64,000 nt of DNA, from positions 1 through 64,000 of the forward strand of contig JAJFGG010000086.1 in the NCBI GenBank assembly GCA_021776235.1, in the 5' to 3' direction. Both the position numbers and the translations under genes were made by a program. Shown piece by piece: positions 1-9,500 of this stretch. Under the pieces are notes generated by a model. That model ran no database searches. It was not told the origin of the DNA and worked only from the letters and a program-made list of their open reading frames with translations. Position 1 is the stretch's first letter. Each line of letters starts with the position of its first letter. Source of the stretch: Alphaproteobacteria bacterium (GTDB taxonomy: Bacteria > Pseudomonadota > Alphaproteobacteria > GCA-2731375).

Positions 1-750
1 GCCGTCGATATTGAGGTGCTGTCCCGTGATGTAGCTGGCGCCATCGGACATCAGAAAACAGACCGGCTTGGCCACTTCGCCCGGCGCGGAAAAGCGCCCC
101 ATGGGGATCTGCGCCATATACTGATCGCGGAACTTCTCACCACGAACCGTCTCGGTCATTGTGGTCTCCACCAGGCCAAAACAGACCGAGTTGACCCGAA
201 TGCCAAAGCGCCCCCATTCCCTGGCCGCGCTCATGGTAATGCCCAGAACGCCGGATTTGGCGGCGCCATAGTTGATCTGCCCTATGGTGCCCCGCCGGCC
301 CGCGATGGAGGAAACATTGACGATGGAACCCGGCGCCTCGTCACCGTCCTTGGCCCGCTGCATCAGATGGCGGCCGACCTCCTGCAGACACAGGAAGACG
401 CCGGTCAGATTGACGTCGATGACCTGCTGCCAGGTTTCCACCGGCATTTTATGGATCATCGCCGCGCGCACGATGCCGGCATTGTTCATCAGGCCATGAA
501 TGGCGCCAAAGTCGCGCACCACGTCGGCCACCATGCCTTGCACAAAGCCCGGCTCGGCCACGCTGCCCACATAGGCCTTGGCATTCGTTCCCAGGTCATC
601 GGCGACCTGATGTACCGTGTCGCCGTTCAGGTCGACCAACGCCACCTTTGCGCCCAATTCCACCGCTAGTTCCGCCGTTGCCCGGCCAATGCCCTGACCC
701 GCGCCGGTGATCAGAAGATTGCAGTCCGTCAGGTTCATGGGGTTCGTCAT
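1..750 (-). CDS. SDR family oxidoreductase (FabG-like), C-terminus cut by window edge
   Basis: Reading from the ATG at 750, preceded by a good ribosome binding site (GGAGGACACC), the minus strand encodes a classical short-chain dehydrogenase/reductase. Visible are the nucleotide-binding TGAGQGIG near residue 15, the NNAG motif, a catalytic Ser in VSSIAG, and Tyr/Lys in NYGAAK. It ends with the family's typical ITGQHLNIDG close to base 1, so only the last few residues are missing. Members reduce or oxidise hydroxyacyl or keto substrates with NAD(P)H in the cytoplasm. It lies 57 bases downstream of a hotdog thioesterase on the same strand and is probably cotranscribed with it, suggesting CoA-thioester metabolism. 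The exact substrate cannot be told from sequence. Confidence 0.9.
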   Translation of the reverse strand, partial: MTNPMNLTDCNLLITGAGQGIGRATAELAVELGAKVALVDLNGDTVHQVADDLGTNAKAYVGSVAEPGFVQGMVADVVRDFGAIHGLMNNAGIVRAAMIHKMPVETWQQVIDVNLTGVFLCLQEVGRHLMQRAKDGDEAPGSIVNVSSIAGRRGTIGQINYGAAKSGVLGITMSAAREWGRFGIRVNSVCFGLVETTMTETVRGEKFRDQYMAQIPMGRFSAPGEVAKPVCFLMSDGASYITGQHLNIDG

Positions 751-807
751 GGTGTCCTCCGTCTATGTGGGTCCCTGTCATCGCAAGATGGCATTAATCC
801 GGCGTTG

Positions 808-1305
808 TCAGGATTTCGTCGTCGCCTTGGCCCGCAGGCCGATCAACCGGCCGGTATAGGGATTTGACGGCAGGGCGGCATGGGCCGCCTTGATGGCCGC
901 CAGGCGGTCCAGAATGACCGGCTCCATAGGGGCGGCCCGGCGCGTGGCCAACGAGACATGCAGGCTCATCAATTCATTGGTCGATGCCAAATAGCCCTCG
1001 GTCCCGTGATACATGTGGTGGATATAGTGGAAACGCTTTTCATCGAAGTCCAGCAACTCGGTGGTGAAACGCATGGGCTCACCTTCGCCGATTTCCCGGT
1101 TATAGGTGATATGACCTTCCAGGGAAAAGGTGGTGACCTGATGTTCTTTGCGATGATCCCGGGTCAGATGGACGAAATCCATGAACTCATCGGTGGCGTA
1201 ATCAAACACCACCATATAATAGCCCATGTTCAAATGCCCGTTGTGGTCGATCCACTCTGGCTGAACGGTCGCGCGGTACTGATCGAAAGGGGTCGGAATA
1301 GACAT
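808..1305 (-). CDS. Hotdog-fold acyl-CoA thioesterase family protein
   Basis: A 165-residue protein starting MSIPTPFDQYR. The segment WIDHNGHLNMGYY near residue 20 is the characteristic N-terminal helix/active-site region of YbgC/FcbC-type hotdog thioesterases, with the usual Asp-x-x-x-His/Asn arrangement; the remaining short beta strands fit the fold. It would hydrolyse an acyl-CoA. The wording of the motif resembles the thioesterases found next to carnitine dehydrogenase (betainyl-CoA type), but no such dehydrogenase is in the window, so this is only a hint. The ATG at 1305 is chosen because homology begins there; an in-frame extension or an upstream TTG closer to an AGGAG is possible. It probably forms an operon with the downstream SDR. 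Confidence 0.82.
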   Translation of the reverse strand: MSIPTPFDQYRATVQPEWIDHNGHLNMGYYMVVFDYATDEFMDFVHLTRDHRKEHQVTTFSLEGHITYNREIGEGEPMRFTTELLDFDEKRFHYIHHMYHGTEGYLASTNELMSLHVSLATRRAAPMEPVILDRLAAIKAAHAALPSNPYTGRLIGLRAKATTKS

Positions 1306-1437
1306 GGATAACAAGAACAAACTCCTATGAATTGAGGGCAGTTTACGCCGGCTCTTGGCTGCCGTAAACGATCGTGAAACCGATTGCACCGTCCGGCCAC
1401 AGCCGGCGGCTTGGCGCGACCCGGCCGGCGGTCGGTG

Positions 1438-2262
1438 TCAGGGCTTGCCGTCCGTCACCGTTTGGGAATCGATCAGCAGACGATTATTGATTTTCTGTAC
1501 CGGGCGATTGTTCGGGCCGATTAAATGCAGGAAGGCATCGATCTGTTCGGTCGAGGCGGTGATCGGCTGTTTCAGGACATGCCATTGCACCCCTTCGCTA
1601 CAGGGCGGCGTGGTCAGGGAGCCGACAAAGCGGTAATAGCGGCGGTCGGGCGGCAGCAGATCAGCGCCATTGATGGCGACGCCTTGGGGGGCCATCTTGC
1701 CCTGGGCCCCTTGCGGCAGATGGCGCCAGATTTCCGCCAATGCCGGGTTGGCCGCGCCTTTTTCAACGAATACGCCCAACACGCCAAGACGGCCAGCCTG
1801 ATCCTTATGGACGAAGTGAATCTCCATATCGAATTGTTTACCGTTCAGCAGGTTTTCGCTGGGGCTGTGAAAGTGAAATTGCGCCAACTGGTATACCCGG
1901 CGGCCCAGGGTCAGGGTGCTGCCAGCGGCATAATTGGCCTGAATGGTGTGGCCGTTGTTGACCACCTGTAAGGGGGTCGTCCGATAGTCGACGGTAAAGG
2001 CCGCCAGACCGGATTGTTGGGTTTCGCCAATATCAATGGGGGATTGCTGCTGCCCCGTCTTGCACAAAGCGTAGCGGTCTGACAGATCACCCCAATGGCC
2101 CGGACCCTGGGCGCCCGAATAGCCCCAATGTACGGCTTTCCCGGTTCTCTTGTGGCCACCGTCTTTGCTCTCGCCGGCCAGGGCCGACAATGCTGTCCAG
2201 GCTATGATTATACTGGCCAGAAGCATCTGTTTCAGAATTCGATTCCCCATCATTATGCTCAC
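1438..2262 (-). CDS. Periplasmic alpha-type carbonic anhydrase
   Basis: A 274-residue exported enzyme catalysing reversible hydration of CO2. Residues 1-29 form a signal peptide ending in SALAG. The mature protein begins with the family hallmark HWGYSG and has QSPIDI, the zinc-ligand strand QFHFHSPSE (two His), the third ligand in EIHFVH, and the C-terminal SLTTPPCSEGVQW with the substrate-pocket Leu/Thr. Length is normal for bacterial alpha-CAs. The start is probably GTG at 2262 (a GAGGACATGAA lies just upstream), with ATG codons at 2253 and 2250 as alternatives. It stands alone between unrelated metabolic genes on the same strand. Identification is firm. Confidence 0.93.
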   Translation of the reverse strand: MSIMMGNRILKQMLLASIIIAWTALSALAGESKDGGHKRTGKAVHWGYSGAQGPGHWGDLSDRYALCKTGQQQSPIDIGETQQSGLAAFTVDYRTTPLQVVNNGHTIQANYAAGSTLTLGRRVYQLAQFHFHSPSENLLNGKQFDMEIHFVHKDQAGRLGVLGVFVEKGAANPALAEIWRHLPQGAQGKMAPQGVAINGADLLPPDRRYYRFVGSLTTPPCSEGVQWHVLKQPITASTEQIDAFLHLIGPNNRPVQKINNRLLIDSQTVTDGKP

Positions 2263-2296
2263 TTCATGTCCTCGGTCAGAGTGTAAATAGTATGTC

Positions 2297-3301
2297 CTAG
2301 CCTGCCGGTGCCGGATCGGCGCTGACCATGCCGGTGGTGTTGAATATATGGCGTACCTCCGCGTCCTGCAGCAGGCCGCGTATTCGCATTTCCCGGTGGC
2401 AGGCGGCCAGGTTGTAATGGGGTACGGCAGGGTAAAGGTGGTGTTCGATGTGATAGTTTACCTGATAGGGGAACAGGTACCACATCAGCCAGTCCGGCCC
2501 CAGGTTGGTCCGCGCCGCCAGCAGGGGCGATTGTTCATCCCTGACGGCGCCGTGTTCGCAGATTGCGCGAAACCGCAACAACGCCTGCAGGACGGTGCAC
2601 AAAGGTAGTATCCACAGAAGAAAATAGGCCAGGCCTTGGCCGCCTGCGACGGCCAGTATGGGCGCGCACACATGAAAGGCCACAACCAGGTAGCGGTCTT
2701 GCCGGGCCGCCCGCCGCAATGCCGGCGTGGTATCGTTCAACCTGTCGCGTCGTGGCCGGTCGGCCTCAGACACGTCATCATTGATCGCCGGTGAGCCCAG
2801 GAAATAGGCAAAGGTCTTGGGCGCCGTGCGGCCGGTCAGATCCAGCAATAGTTTGCGGATCAGATAACGCCGCCCCCGCGGATAACCTCCGTGCAGGGGA
2901 ATATCGGGGTCCTGCGCCTGATACAGATGATTGTGATGCAGACGGTGCACCACCCGATACGTACGCATGGAAATGCCGACCGGTGTCGCCAGGGCACGGC
3001 CGACCAAATCGTTCAGAGCCCGGTTCCGAAACAGGCGGTAATGGGCCGCATCGTGGGCCAGAACAAAACAGGCCTGTTGCCGCGAGGCGATGATCAGAAT
3101 GGCGGGCACCACGACCCAGGGCGTCCACCAAAGCAGCGAGGCCACGATGCAAGCGGCAATGACGGCCAGCAAGGACAGCACCGAGGCCCAGGCCTTGGCG
3201 TCGTCCTGGCGCGACAATTGCTTGACCAGTGCTGCCGGCAGGGCCCGCCGGCCGCGCCGGTCGTCGCGGAATTCTTCGCCCACTGTGGCCGCGTCATGCA
3301 T
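2297..3301 (-). CDS. Membrane fatty acid desaturase family protein
   Basis: A 334-residue integral membrane di-iron protein. The three histidine boxes that bind the di-iron centre are present in order: HDAAHY about residue 85, HRLHHNH about 120, and HIEHHLYP about 285. Hydrophobic spans at about 40-75 and 205-240 flank them as expected for the desaturase/hydroxylase fold. It would act on acyl lipids, or possibly carotenoids or sphingolipids, in the cytoplasmic membrane; sequence alone does not fix the substrate. The stop lies 34 bases upstream of the carbonic anhydrase start. The first 25 residues are hydrophilic and unremarkable. The only ambiguity is substrate and regiospecificity. Confidence 0.9.
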   Translation of the reverse strand: MHDAATVGEEFRDDRRGRRALPAALVKQLSRQDDAKAWASVLSLLAVIAACIVASLLWWTPWVVVPAILIIASRQQACFVLAHDAAHYRLFRNRALNDLVGRALATPVGISMRTYRVVHRLHHNHLYQAQDPDIPLHGGYPRGRRYLIRKLLLDLTGRTAPKTFAYFLGSPAINDDVSEADRPRRDRLNDTTPALRRAARQDRYLVVAFHVCAPILAVAGGQGLAYFLLWILPLCTVLQALLRFRAICEHGAVRDEQSPLLAARTNLGPDWLMWYLFPYQVNYHIEHHLYPAVPHYNLAACHREMRIRGLLQDAEVRHIFNTTGMVSADPAPAG

Positions 3302-3351
3302 GGACGCAGCGTATCACGCGGTTGCTGATCGGGGCAAAAAGATCGGCCCGC

Positions 3352-3534
3352 TCACACGCCCGCCAGGCGCTGGATCAAGGCAAAGCTGACCACGGCCAGA
3401 ACCACCAGGATGGTGAAGAAAATCAAACTGCGGTGCTCGAACCTGGCACCGCGGCGTAGCTCGACATAGTTCAGGGCGCGGTCCGATGCGATATAGAGAA
3501 CGACCGCAGCGATTGTGAACAGGACGATTTCCAT
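3352..3534 (-). CDS. Small two-helix membrane protein, unknown function
   Basis: A 60-residue hypothetical protein beginning MEIVLFTIAAVVLY. It has two hydrophobic segments (about 3-17 and 35-55) separated by a charged loop containing ELRRGARFEHR, so it is likely an inner-membrane hairpin. The open frame extends upstream to 3678, but the region above 3534 does not look like an exported or membrane protein start, so the internal ATG is preferred. No strong ribosome binding site is visible. It lies 50 bases upstream of the desaturase on the same strand. I do not recognise a family beyond a generic small membrane protein. Confidence 0.6.
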   Translation of the reverse strand: MEIVLFTIAAVVLYIASDRALNYVELRRGARFEHRSLIFFTILVVLAVVSFALIQRLAGV

Positions 3535-3742
3535 GACCGCAAGTCTAGCACGTGAAGTGGCGCCGGTCTTGACGTCCATCAAGGCCTGGCGGCCTTTCAC
3601 CGGCGACCCGTTTGCCGCCGGCATAGCCACCCACTTGCAAGTTGGCGGTCGCTGCCTTGGCCCTGCTTGGCATGCCACTCAATGGTGATCAGACGCAATT
3701 AGGTCACTTAGAATATGACCTTCTCTTTCTCTGCCGGCGTCA

Positions 3743-5002
3743 TCATGAACCGCAAGTCGCCACTGTTGTGCCGTAGTGGCGATACTGGTTGCCCTTGTGG
3801 ATCTGTGGATTAACACCGTCCTGGAACAGCAGGATGATGTCCGAACCGCCAAACAGAAAATAGCCGAACTCACCGCCTTTCCGCAAATTGTTGCCGACCA
3901 TGGCGGTCATATTGACCGATGAGACCTGGCACATGCCGACCGGCACGATACCCACCAGCCCGACATCGCCGCAGGCGGATTCAGATGTATCCAGGATGAC
4001 AATGCCGCGGGCCTGGGCGAACTCGTAACCGCCCTGGGAATTGTCCGGTGCGTGAAACTGCCCATTTCTTGTTTTCACATCCAGATAAGCCAGTCCCGTG
4101 ACCGCGCGGCACTCGCGCAGCAGGCCGGCCACGGGTGCATGAAAGCGGTGATAGGAGTTGGGGCCGAGGAAATAATGCACAAATTTTCCGTTGGCAAAGG
4201 CATCGCCGTAGGGGCTGCCCTCGAGAAGCTCGACCACACTGGCGACTTGGTGGGTCTTCTTTATGGTAACAATACCTTCAATTTTCGAATCACAGTCGAT
4301 GGCATAAGTTTTGCGGTAGGTGCAGTCGGCCGGTGAGGTGATGACTGCATTATCCATGGGGCTGGAAATCGGCCGCAAACCGGGGTTCAGTTCACGGGCG
4401 AAAAACTGGTTAAAAGTCAGCCAGCCGCTGGCCGCGTTGGGCCGGCCGTCAGGAGTTTTGGCGTCGAAAATCATGGAGTCGCCAACGGCGAACTTGGGCG
4501 AATTGTTGATGAACGAGTCCAGGGTTTCCGGACTGAAAGACTGTGTCGTATTCAGATAGTCACCCCAGGCCTTCGCATAGGAGACCAGCCACTTGCCGAA
4601 CCATTCATTGTCCTGGGCAATCTTTTTGCCCGACCCCACTTCCTGGTCGATGAGCCAGTAAAAGTGGCACAGGTGGTCGTAGACCTCCTGTTGCTCATCC
4701 GTGCCCGGCGCCGTCCATGCCGGGTCGGTGCTTTCATGTGGCGTCCAGCGCGCGAACCACCACAGGTAATCCAGATATCCATCGGTGGTTACCGGCCACT
4801 GAAGAGCATTATACAAGTCAGATTTTAGTTTCGTCTCGCCCTGAGCCTTAGCCTTTATCAAGGACGCCTTGAGCAAATTTTTCAAGCCGGGGTCGGTGTC
4901 CAGCATTACCTTGAGTTCTAAAATAACGACCCCAGTTTCCAGAGCCACTTGCCACGGTAATGGCCCGTCAGCCGCGTCAAATTTCTCGTCCGGTGTTGTC
5001 AA
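3743..5002 (-). CDS. Phosphatidylserine-decarboxylase-like pyruvoyl enzyme, PsiD-like
   Basis: A pyruvoyl-dependent decarboxylase of the PSD superfamily. The catalytic C-terminal half has the motif ITSPAD (Asp), NSYHRFHAP (His) and FGGSD, whose Ser should be self-cleaved to the pyruvoyl group; these match the Asp-His-Ser self-processing triad. A helical N-terminal half of about 190 residues precedes them. This is the layout of the soluble PSD-like amino acid decarboxylases such as fungal tryptophan decarboxylase PsiD, rather than the shorter membrane Psd of bacterial phospholipid synthesis. No transmembrane segment is visible. The start is taken at TTG 5002, which overlaps the TGA of the preceding small frame (TTGA); an extension to TTG 5080 adds 26 low-complexity residues. 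It is the last gene of the LodA-like cluster. Substrate unknown. Confidence 0.8.
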   Translation of the reverse strand: MTTPDEKFDAADGPLPWQVALETGVVILELKVMLDTDPGLKNLLKASLIKAKAQGETKLKSDLYNALQWPVTTDGYLDYLWWFARWTPHESTDPAWTAPGTDEQQEVYDHLCHFYWLIDQEVGSGKKIAQDNEWFGKWLVSYAKAWGDYLNTTQSFSPETLDSFINNSPKFAVGDSMIFDAKTPDGRPNAASGWLTFNQFFARELNPGLRPISSPMDNAVITSPADCTYRKTYAIDCDSKIEGIVTIKKTHQVASVVELLEGSPYGDAFANGKFVHYFLGPNSYHRFHAPVAGLLRECRAVTGLAYLDVKTRNGQFHAPDNSQGGYEFAQARGIVILDTSESACGDVGLVGIVPVGMCQVSSVNMTAMVGNNLRKGGEFGYFLFGGSDIILLFQDGVNPQIHKGNQYRHYGTTVATCGS

Positions 5003-5310
5003 GATGTAGGCCTTTCTCTTGCTGGTCTTGTTTCCCGTGTTGGTGTTACTTGATCTGTTGGCCAAGCGTGCCGAATGCAATGCCGGTTTCGCCCCGCGCT
5101 GGCGCCATAATCATCATCATATGACGCCTTGAGGCGGCGATCGCGCGAATAATGGAACAATGCCGCCGGCGAATTGCGGCCGCCAAACTGTGCCTTGTCG
5201 CGCACATGGGCCCAGGACCTTGCCAAGTCACACGTCAGAAAACATACAGGTTCATTGATCGGGGCGGGCATATCCGGACCTGTCCTCATTTCTTCGTCGC
5301 CAAAATTCAT
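4999..5310 (-). CDS. Small hypothetical protein between LodB-like and decarboxylase genes
   Basis: A possible 103-residue protein beginning MNFGDEEMRTG. The ATG at 5310 lies inside the end of the LodB-like gene in another frame and is preceded by GGAGAAATA at ideal spacing. The stop overlaps a TTG usable as the decarboxylase start (TTGA), an arrangement typical of translational coupling. Codon choice looks coding over the first 70 or so codons and less so after that. The sequence contains CFLTC, one Trp (RSWAH) and a late HC, and no membrane segment. A competing frame stopping at 5046 overlaps it. I recognise no family; it may be a leader or accessory peptide of the cluster. Confidence 0.42.
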   Translation of the reverse strand: MNFGDEEMRTGPDMPAPINEPVCFLTCDLARSWAHVRDKAQFGGRNSPAALFHYSRDRRLKASYDDDYGASAGRNRHCIRHAWPTDQVTPTRETRPARERPTS

Positions 5311-6409
5311 TATTTCTCCAGCGTTGTTCCATCCCGTAATAGTTTTTTCTTTGCAGCAAATAATCGTCATAAACATTTTTCGCCCATTGTACGTAGCCGC
5401 AGTTCGGTTCCATGCATGAAGGTATGCCTTCCCGCGCCTGATCAATGATGGATTGCACGGCAAGGTTGGCGCTTTGAAAGCCAACCCAAAGCCCTTGGGA
5501 AGAGAGCGGATCAAATGACATGGCGGCGTCACCGATGGCGATCCATTTTTCACCCTGTAGCTGGCTGGCAATTGTGCTGCGTGCCGGTTCGCTATAAAGG
5601 GACATGGCGTCAAGATCCCGATAATCGGCGCACTCTGACGCCAGTTTTTGCTTGATATAGTATGTCTGCTCAAGCCGCTCCAGAAAGGCTTCGCGTGTCC
5701 CACAGGCTTGAAATCCCGGCAAATCACTATCGCTGAAAAACATCACGAGACGCACACCAGAGGGGGCACAGCTGCTGTACCACCAGCCATCATGATCAGC
5801 CTCCGTAAGGGTACGGTGGTCTCTCTGCTCTGCGTCGGTCTTAAAGATGGCGATGCGGGCACCAAGCTTGTCGTGATGCTCAAGGGGTATGTTTTTTTGG
5901 CGCAGTAGAAAACGCGAAATTCCGCTGGCATCCACCAGATAGTCCGCCTTTAAAAGGGTCTCAGACGTGTCCTCGGCCGCAGAGGGCGCCAGCGTTAAGT
6001 GCCACTGATCACCCTGTCGCTCCGCCGTCTGTATTTTACTGGTCAGAATACGGGCGCCCGCCGCTTCAGCGCGGTCAAGCAACTGACGCTCGAAGGAGCG
6101 GCGGTCCAGATGCCAGCCCAAGCCGTTCGCAGTGAATATAAAATCAAAATCAACCAAATCCGCCGAGCCAAAGGCGCTTTGATTGCCAGGGCACTTGATA
6201 TGCCCCGCCTGCTCAAGCAGCTCATAGAGGCCGAGATGACGCAGCAAACCATTGGCAACAGGCGGCAGCGTTTCACCCGCCTTAAAGCTGTTTTCCCCAC
6301 CCTTGCTATTGGCCCGGTGAATGAGTTGGACATAAAATCCACGCTGCATTAACAGGTGTGCTGCAACCGCACCAACAGGTCCCGCTCCAACTATCACAAC
6401 AGTCTGCAT
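5252..6409 (-). CDS. LodB/GoxB-like FAD-dependent flavoprotein
   Basis: A 385-residue flavoprotein of the para-hydroxybenzoate hydroxylase / halogenase-like superfamily. The N-terminal VVIVGAGPVGA binds the ADP part of FAD, a DG-type segment (LVDASG) lies mid-protein, and GDAAMSFDPLSSQG about residue 300 is the second FAD motif. In Marinomonas, LodB and GoxB are flavoproteins of this kind required to mature the tryptophylquinone cofactor of LodA and GoxA, whose genes are adjacent. Here the gene follows a LodA-like gene by 123 bases, so the same maturation role is inferred. An AGGA sits just before the ATG. It could instead hydroxylate or halogenate a small molecule. It contains the start of the next small frame. 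Confidence 0.83.
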   Translation of the reverse strand: MQTVVIVGAGPVGAVAAHLLMQRGFYVQLIHRANSKGGENSFKAGETLPPVANGLLRHLGLYELLEQAGHIKCPGNQSAFGSADLVDFDFIFTANGLGWHLDRRSFERQLLDRAEAAGARILTSKIQTAERQGDQWHLTLAPSAAEDTSETLLKADYLVDASGISRFLLRQKNIPLEHHDKLGARIAIFKTDAEQRDHRTLTEADHDGWWYSSCAPSGVRLVMFFSDSDLPGFQACGTREAFLERLEQTYYIKQKLASECADYRDLDAMSLYSEPARSTIASQLQGEKWIAIGDAAMSFDPLSSQGLWVGFQSANLAVQSIIDQAREGIPSCMEPNCGYVQWAKNVYDDYLLQRKNYYGMEQRWRNNEFWRRRNEDRSGYARPDQ

Positions 6410-6532
6410 ACGTGTCCTGCAATAAAAATCGAATATTTACCGAGACAAAAGAATACCGTTGCCTCGTGCCTTTCAGCGACACAAACCCAATTTTAGCCTG
6501 TCAGTGGCGTGCAACGTATTGACGTTGTACCT

Positions 6533-9500
6533 TTAAGCGGCATCCAAGCGCCACAATTGCTGCAAACCAGTCGTGGCCGCGGCCAAAGAAACGGTGCCAC
6601 TCGTAGTAGTTAACAGGCTCAAGGTCAACTGGCTGGTTATGTTAAACTGACCAGGATAGCCGGAGGCAACATATTGCCACAACTGACCAGAAGATTGCGG
6701 TACTTTCTGAGTTTCGAGGGTGAGTGCGCCATTAAAGGCAGCGGTCAAATACTTATTCTGGTCACTCCCCGTGCCCATATACTGAATATAAAAATACTCC
6801 ACGGCACTTTCATTTTCAATCAGGGTCCACTTTTGGGATGCAGCGCCCATTACAATCACTGCCGTCTTAATGGTGGTGCCATCATACTCAAGCGCCGAAC
6901 CACTACTCATCATGTTATCGCTATTGATGCTGACAATAGCCGAAGGATCATTGAGGGACGGGTTGCGTTCTGTTTCAGCAAAGACGACCTCGCCCAAATT
7001 CATATCTCCCGTTGGCGTGACAAAGCCCAGGTCCGTCCATGAATCCAACATGGCGCTGTAGCCACCTTGATAGTCCGCAACACCATTGGAATTTGGCGGA
7101 ATTTCATTGCCCCTGAACCATTGCATTCGGCTCAACACAGGCGGTGTATCACTGCTCGATTCGACAACAATATCAGGCCGCAATGACGGCCACCACGAGA
7201 TATTACAAGACCAGAAATCGCCCTGCCAGGGCACCGACATATAGGCGGCGATGGAACCAGGCAGTATGGCCTCGTGAAAGCGGAACGGTTCTTTGAAATA
7301 ATGCTCATAGCTCATCAGATAGGTCAATTCGATGCCTGGGTGGAAGCCGCCTCCAACCGTCGGCTGCAGCGCCGCAAAACTATGCTGATCGGGTTCAGAA
7401 AGCCCTTGCCACTGGGTGTCGGTCGAGCAGCCAGTTTTAAAGTTGCCGTTTACCCATTGCTGAAATTTCTCCAGCTGATGGTTGGTCAAGGACAACCACT
7501 GATTGGGGTGCTTCGTACCATTGGTAATATTTTCAGCCACCGAGCCGCCATTGCCAAAAAGCCTCGGCATCAGGTCGGCCCGCTGCTGCTGGCCACCGTT
7601 TGTTACTTTCTTGGTGGTGCCTTTAGGTAGTGCCGGGCATGGTGGCGGTGGAATGGTGATGATATTGTCACCTAAATAGATGTCCTGAACCGGGGGCCGG
7701 ATAAAATTAAACACGAACGGCCTTGTGTAAATTACGCCAGCCGCAGGGATGCCAGGATTTTTGAGCCCGGTTATATGCGCATCGGATAGAAAATCCCCCT
7801 TGGAGCCGGGTTGGTGGCCATGGAAGGCGCGTTCATTGGTCCAGGCATAGTCGGTTACCGTCTTGAGGATCGGATAGATATCCCGGTAAAAACTCACTGG
7901 AATATCGGTGACAAGGGCGGGTGTGCCGGATGTGCTCGATGGGACGTCGCTGAAAGTAAAATCACTGCCATCGCTCGAAACACCTAGCTTAGCGTCGTCA
8001 CTTAATCCCACCGCATAGTAGAGCTGATTATTAAACGCGCTCAGAAAAACCCCGGAAGGGGAGGGCGCGCCTGCAAGCGGAATATTGATAAAGGTAAAGC
8101 TGCTACCATCCGAGGAGCTGCCGAGATAGAGGCCATTATCACTGCCGATATAGGCACAATATAATTTCCCTGCATAGACCGTTAGACTCAAATTCGAGGT
8201 GCCCAGAGCAGGTGTTGAATTTCCGATCTCGGCAAATACAAAATGATCCAACGTGCTATCGGTCAATGAACTGGCAAGGTAGATATTGCCATCATTGCTG
8301 ATCGCCCCATAAAACAGCGAGCCATTGAAAGCGGCCAGCGCCGGCGCTTGGTCGGCGTTGACCGTAAATCCGGGATCGGTGAATGGGTTGAAGCTGATAT
8401 CAGAGCCATCACCAGCACTGATATATAAATCGCCAGCACTGTTTACAGCATAATAGAGTATATTGTTGAGCACGGCCAGAGCGGCGGGAGCTGCACTCGT
8501 CGGGGCAGCAGTGAGTTGCGTGAATGTATAGCCGCTGCCGGTGTCTACGCCGTTGTATAAAAGTTTGCTACTGTCGGAAATAGCGACATTTGTCACCCCG
8601 TTGAGCACAGCCAATGCCGGAGCGGTAGCGAAAGTCAATTCGGAATGAACCGCCGCAGGAGCGAAGCTGCTGGCTTCCCCCGTCGGCGAGGTTCCAACAT
8701 AGAGTGTGCCGCCATTCTCTTGCGCAAAAGTAATAGGCCCTAAACCGGTATTGGGATCAATTTTGGGATATATGTCCAGTTGCAGATCCAGCAGCGAGAC
8801 AACATTATAGGTAGCCGGCGCATAGTGAGGCGGTGTCACGGCTATCCAGCCCTGATCTGCGGCTTTGCCAACAGTCGTGCAAACCGTGTCTCCGCTGGCA
8901 TCTTTGAGAGTTACATTGATGGAGCCGCCGCAGGTATCATCATACCAGCCCGGATTATTAAAGTAGGAATTGCCGTTATATTCGGGATTAGCAACTTCCG
9001 GCTCTTCTGTGACTTTCGAAACAACCACTGCCGGGGTTGTGCAGGATTTGGAAATGCCCGCACCGCCGATGAATATTAACCGCCCTTCTGCGTCGGTACG
9101 CAGGGCGCCGAGGCTAACCGTCGCGGATTCATAAGTGACTGTAACATCACCTGTTCCGCTTTGAGGCGGGTCAAACTTCAATCTGTTCGAGATCGAACTG
9201 GTAAATCCAACTGGCAAGTCAAATATCGTGCTGTTTGCCCCCATCAATTTCATGGGGCCCTGAGACGCACCACTGATACTCATTGATCCCGGATCAATGA
9301 TCAGCTTGTCACGCAGATGCGGGGCCATGCCGGACTGAATAGTCGAATTGCGCAGATCATCAGGATTGAAGACATATTGGCCCTGAAAGGCGTAATTCGC
9401 GGCTTTCATATTGGTCACGTGAACGTGCCAATCCAATGAGACCACTTTATTATTCACCGTGTCTCCGTGAACGATCTCACCTTTGGGGCTGCCATCACTG

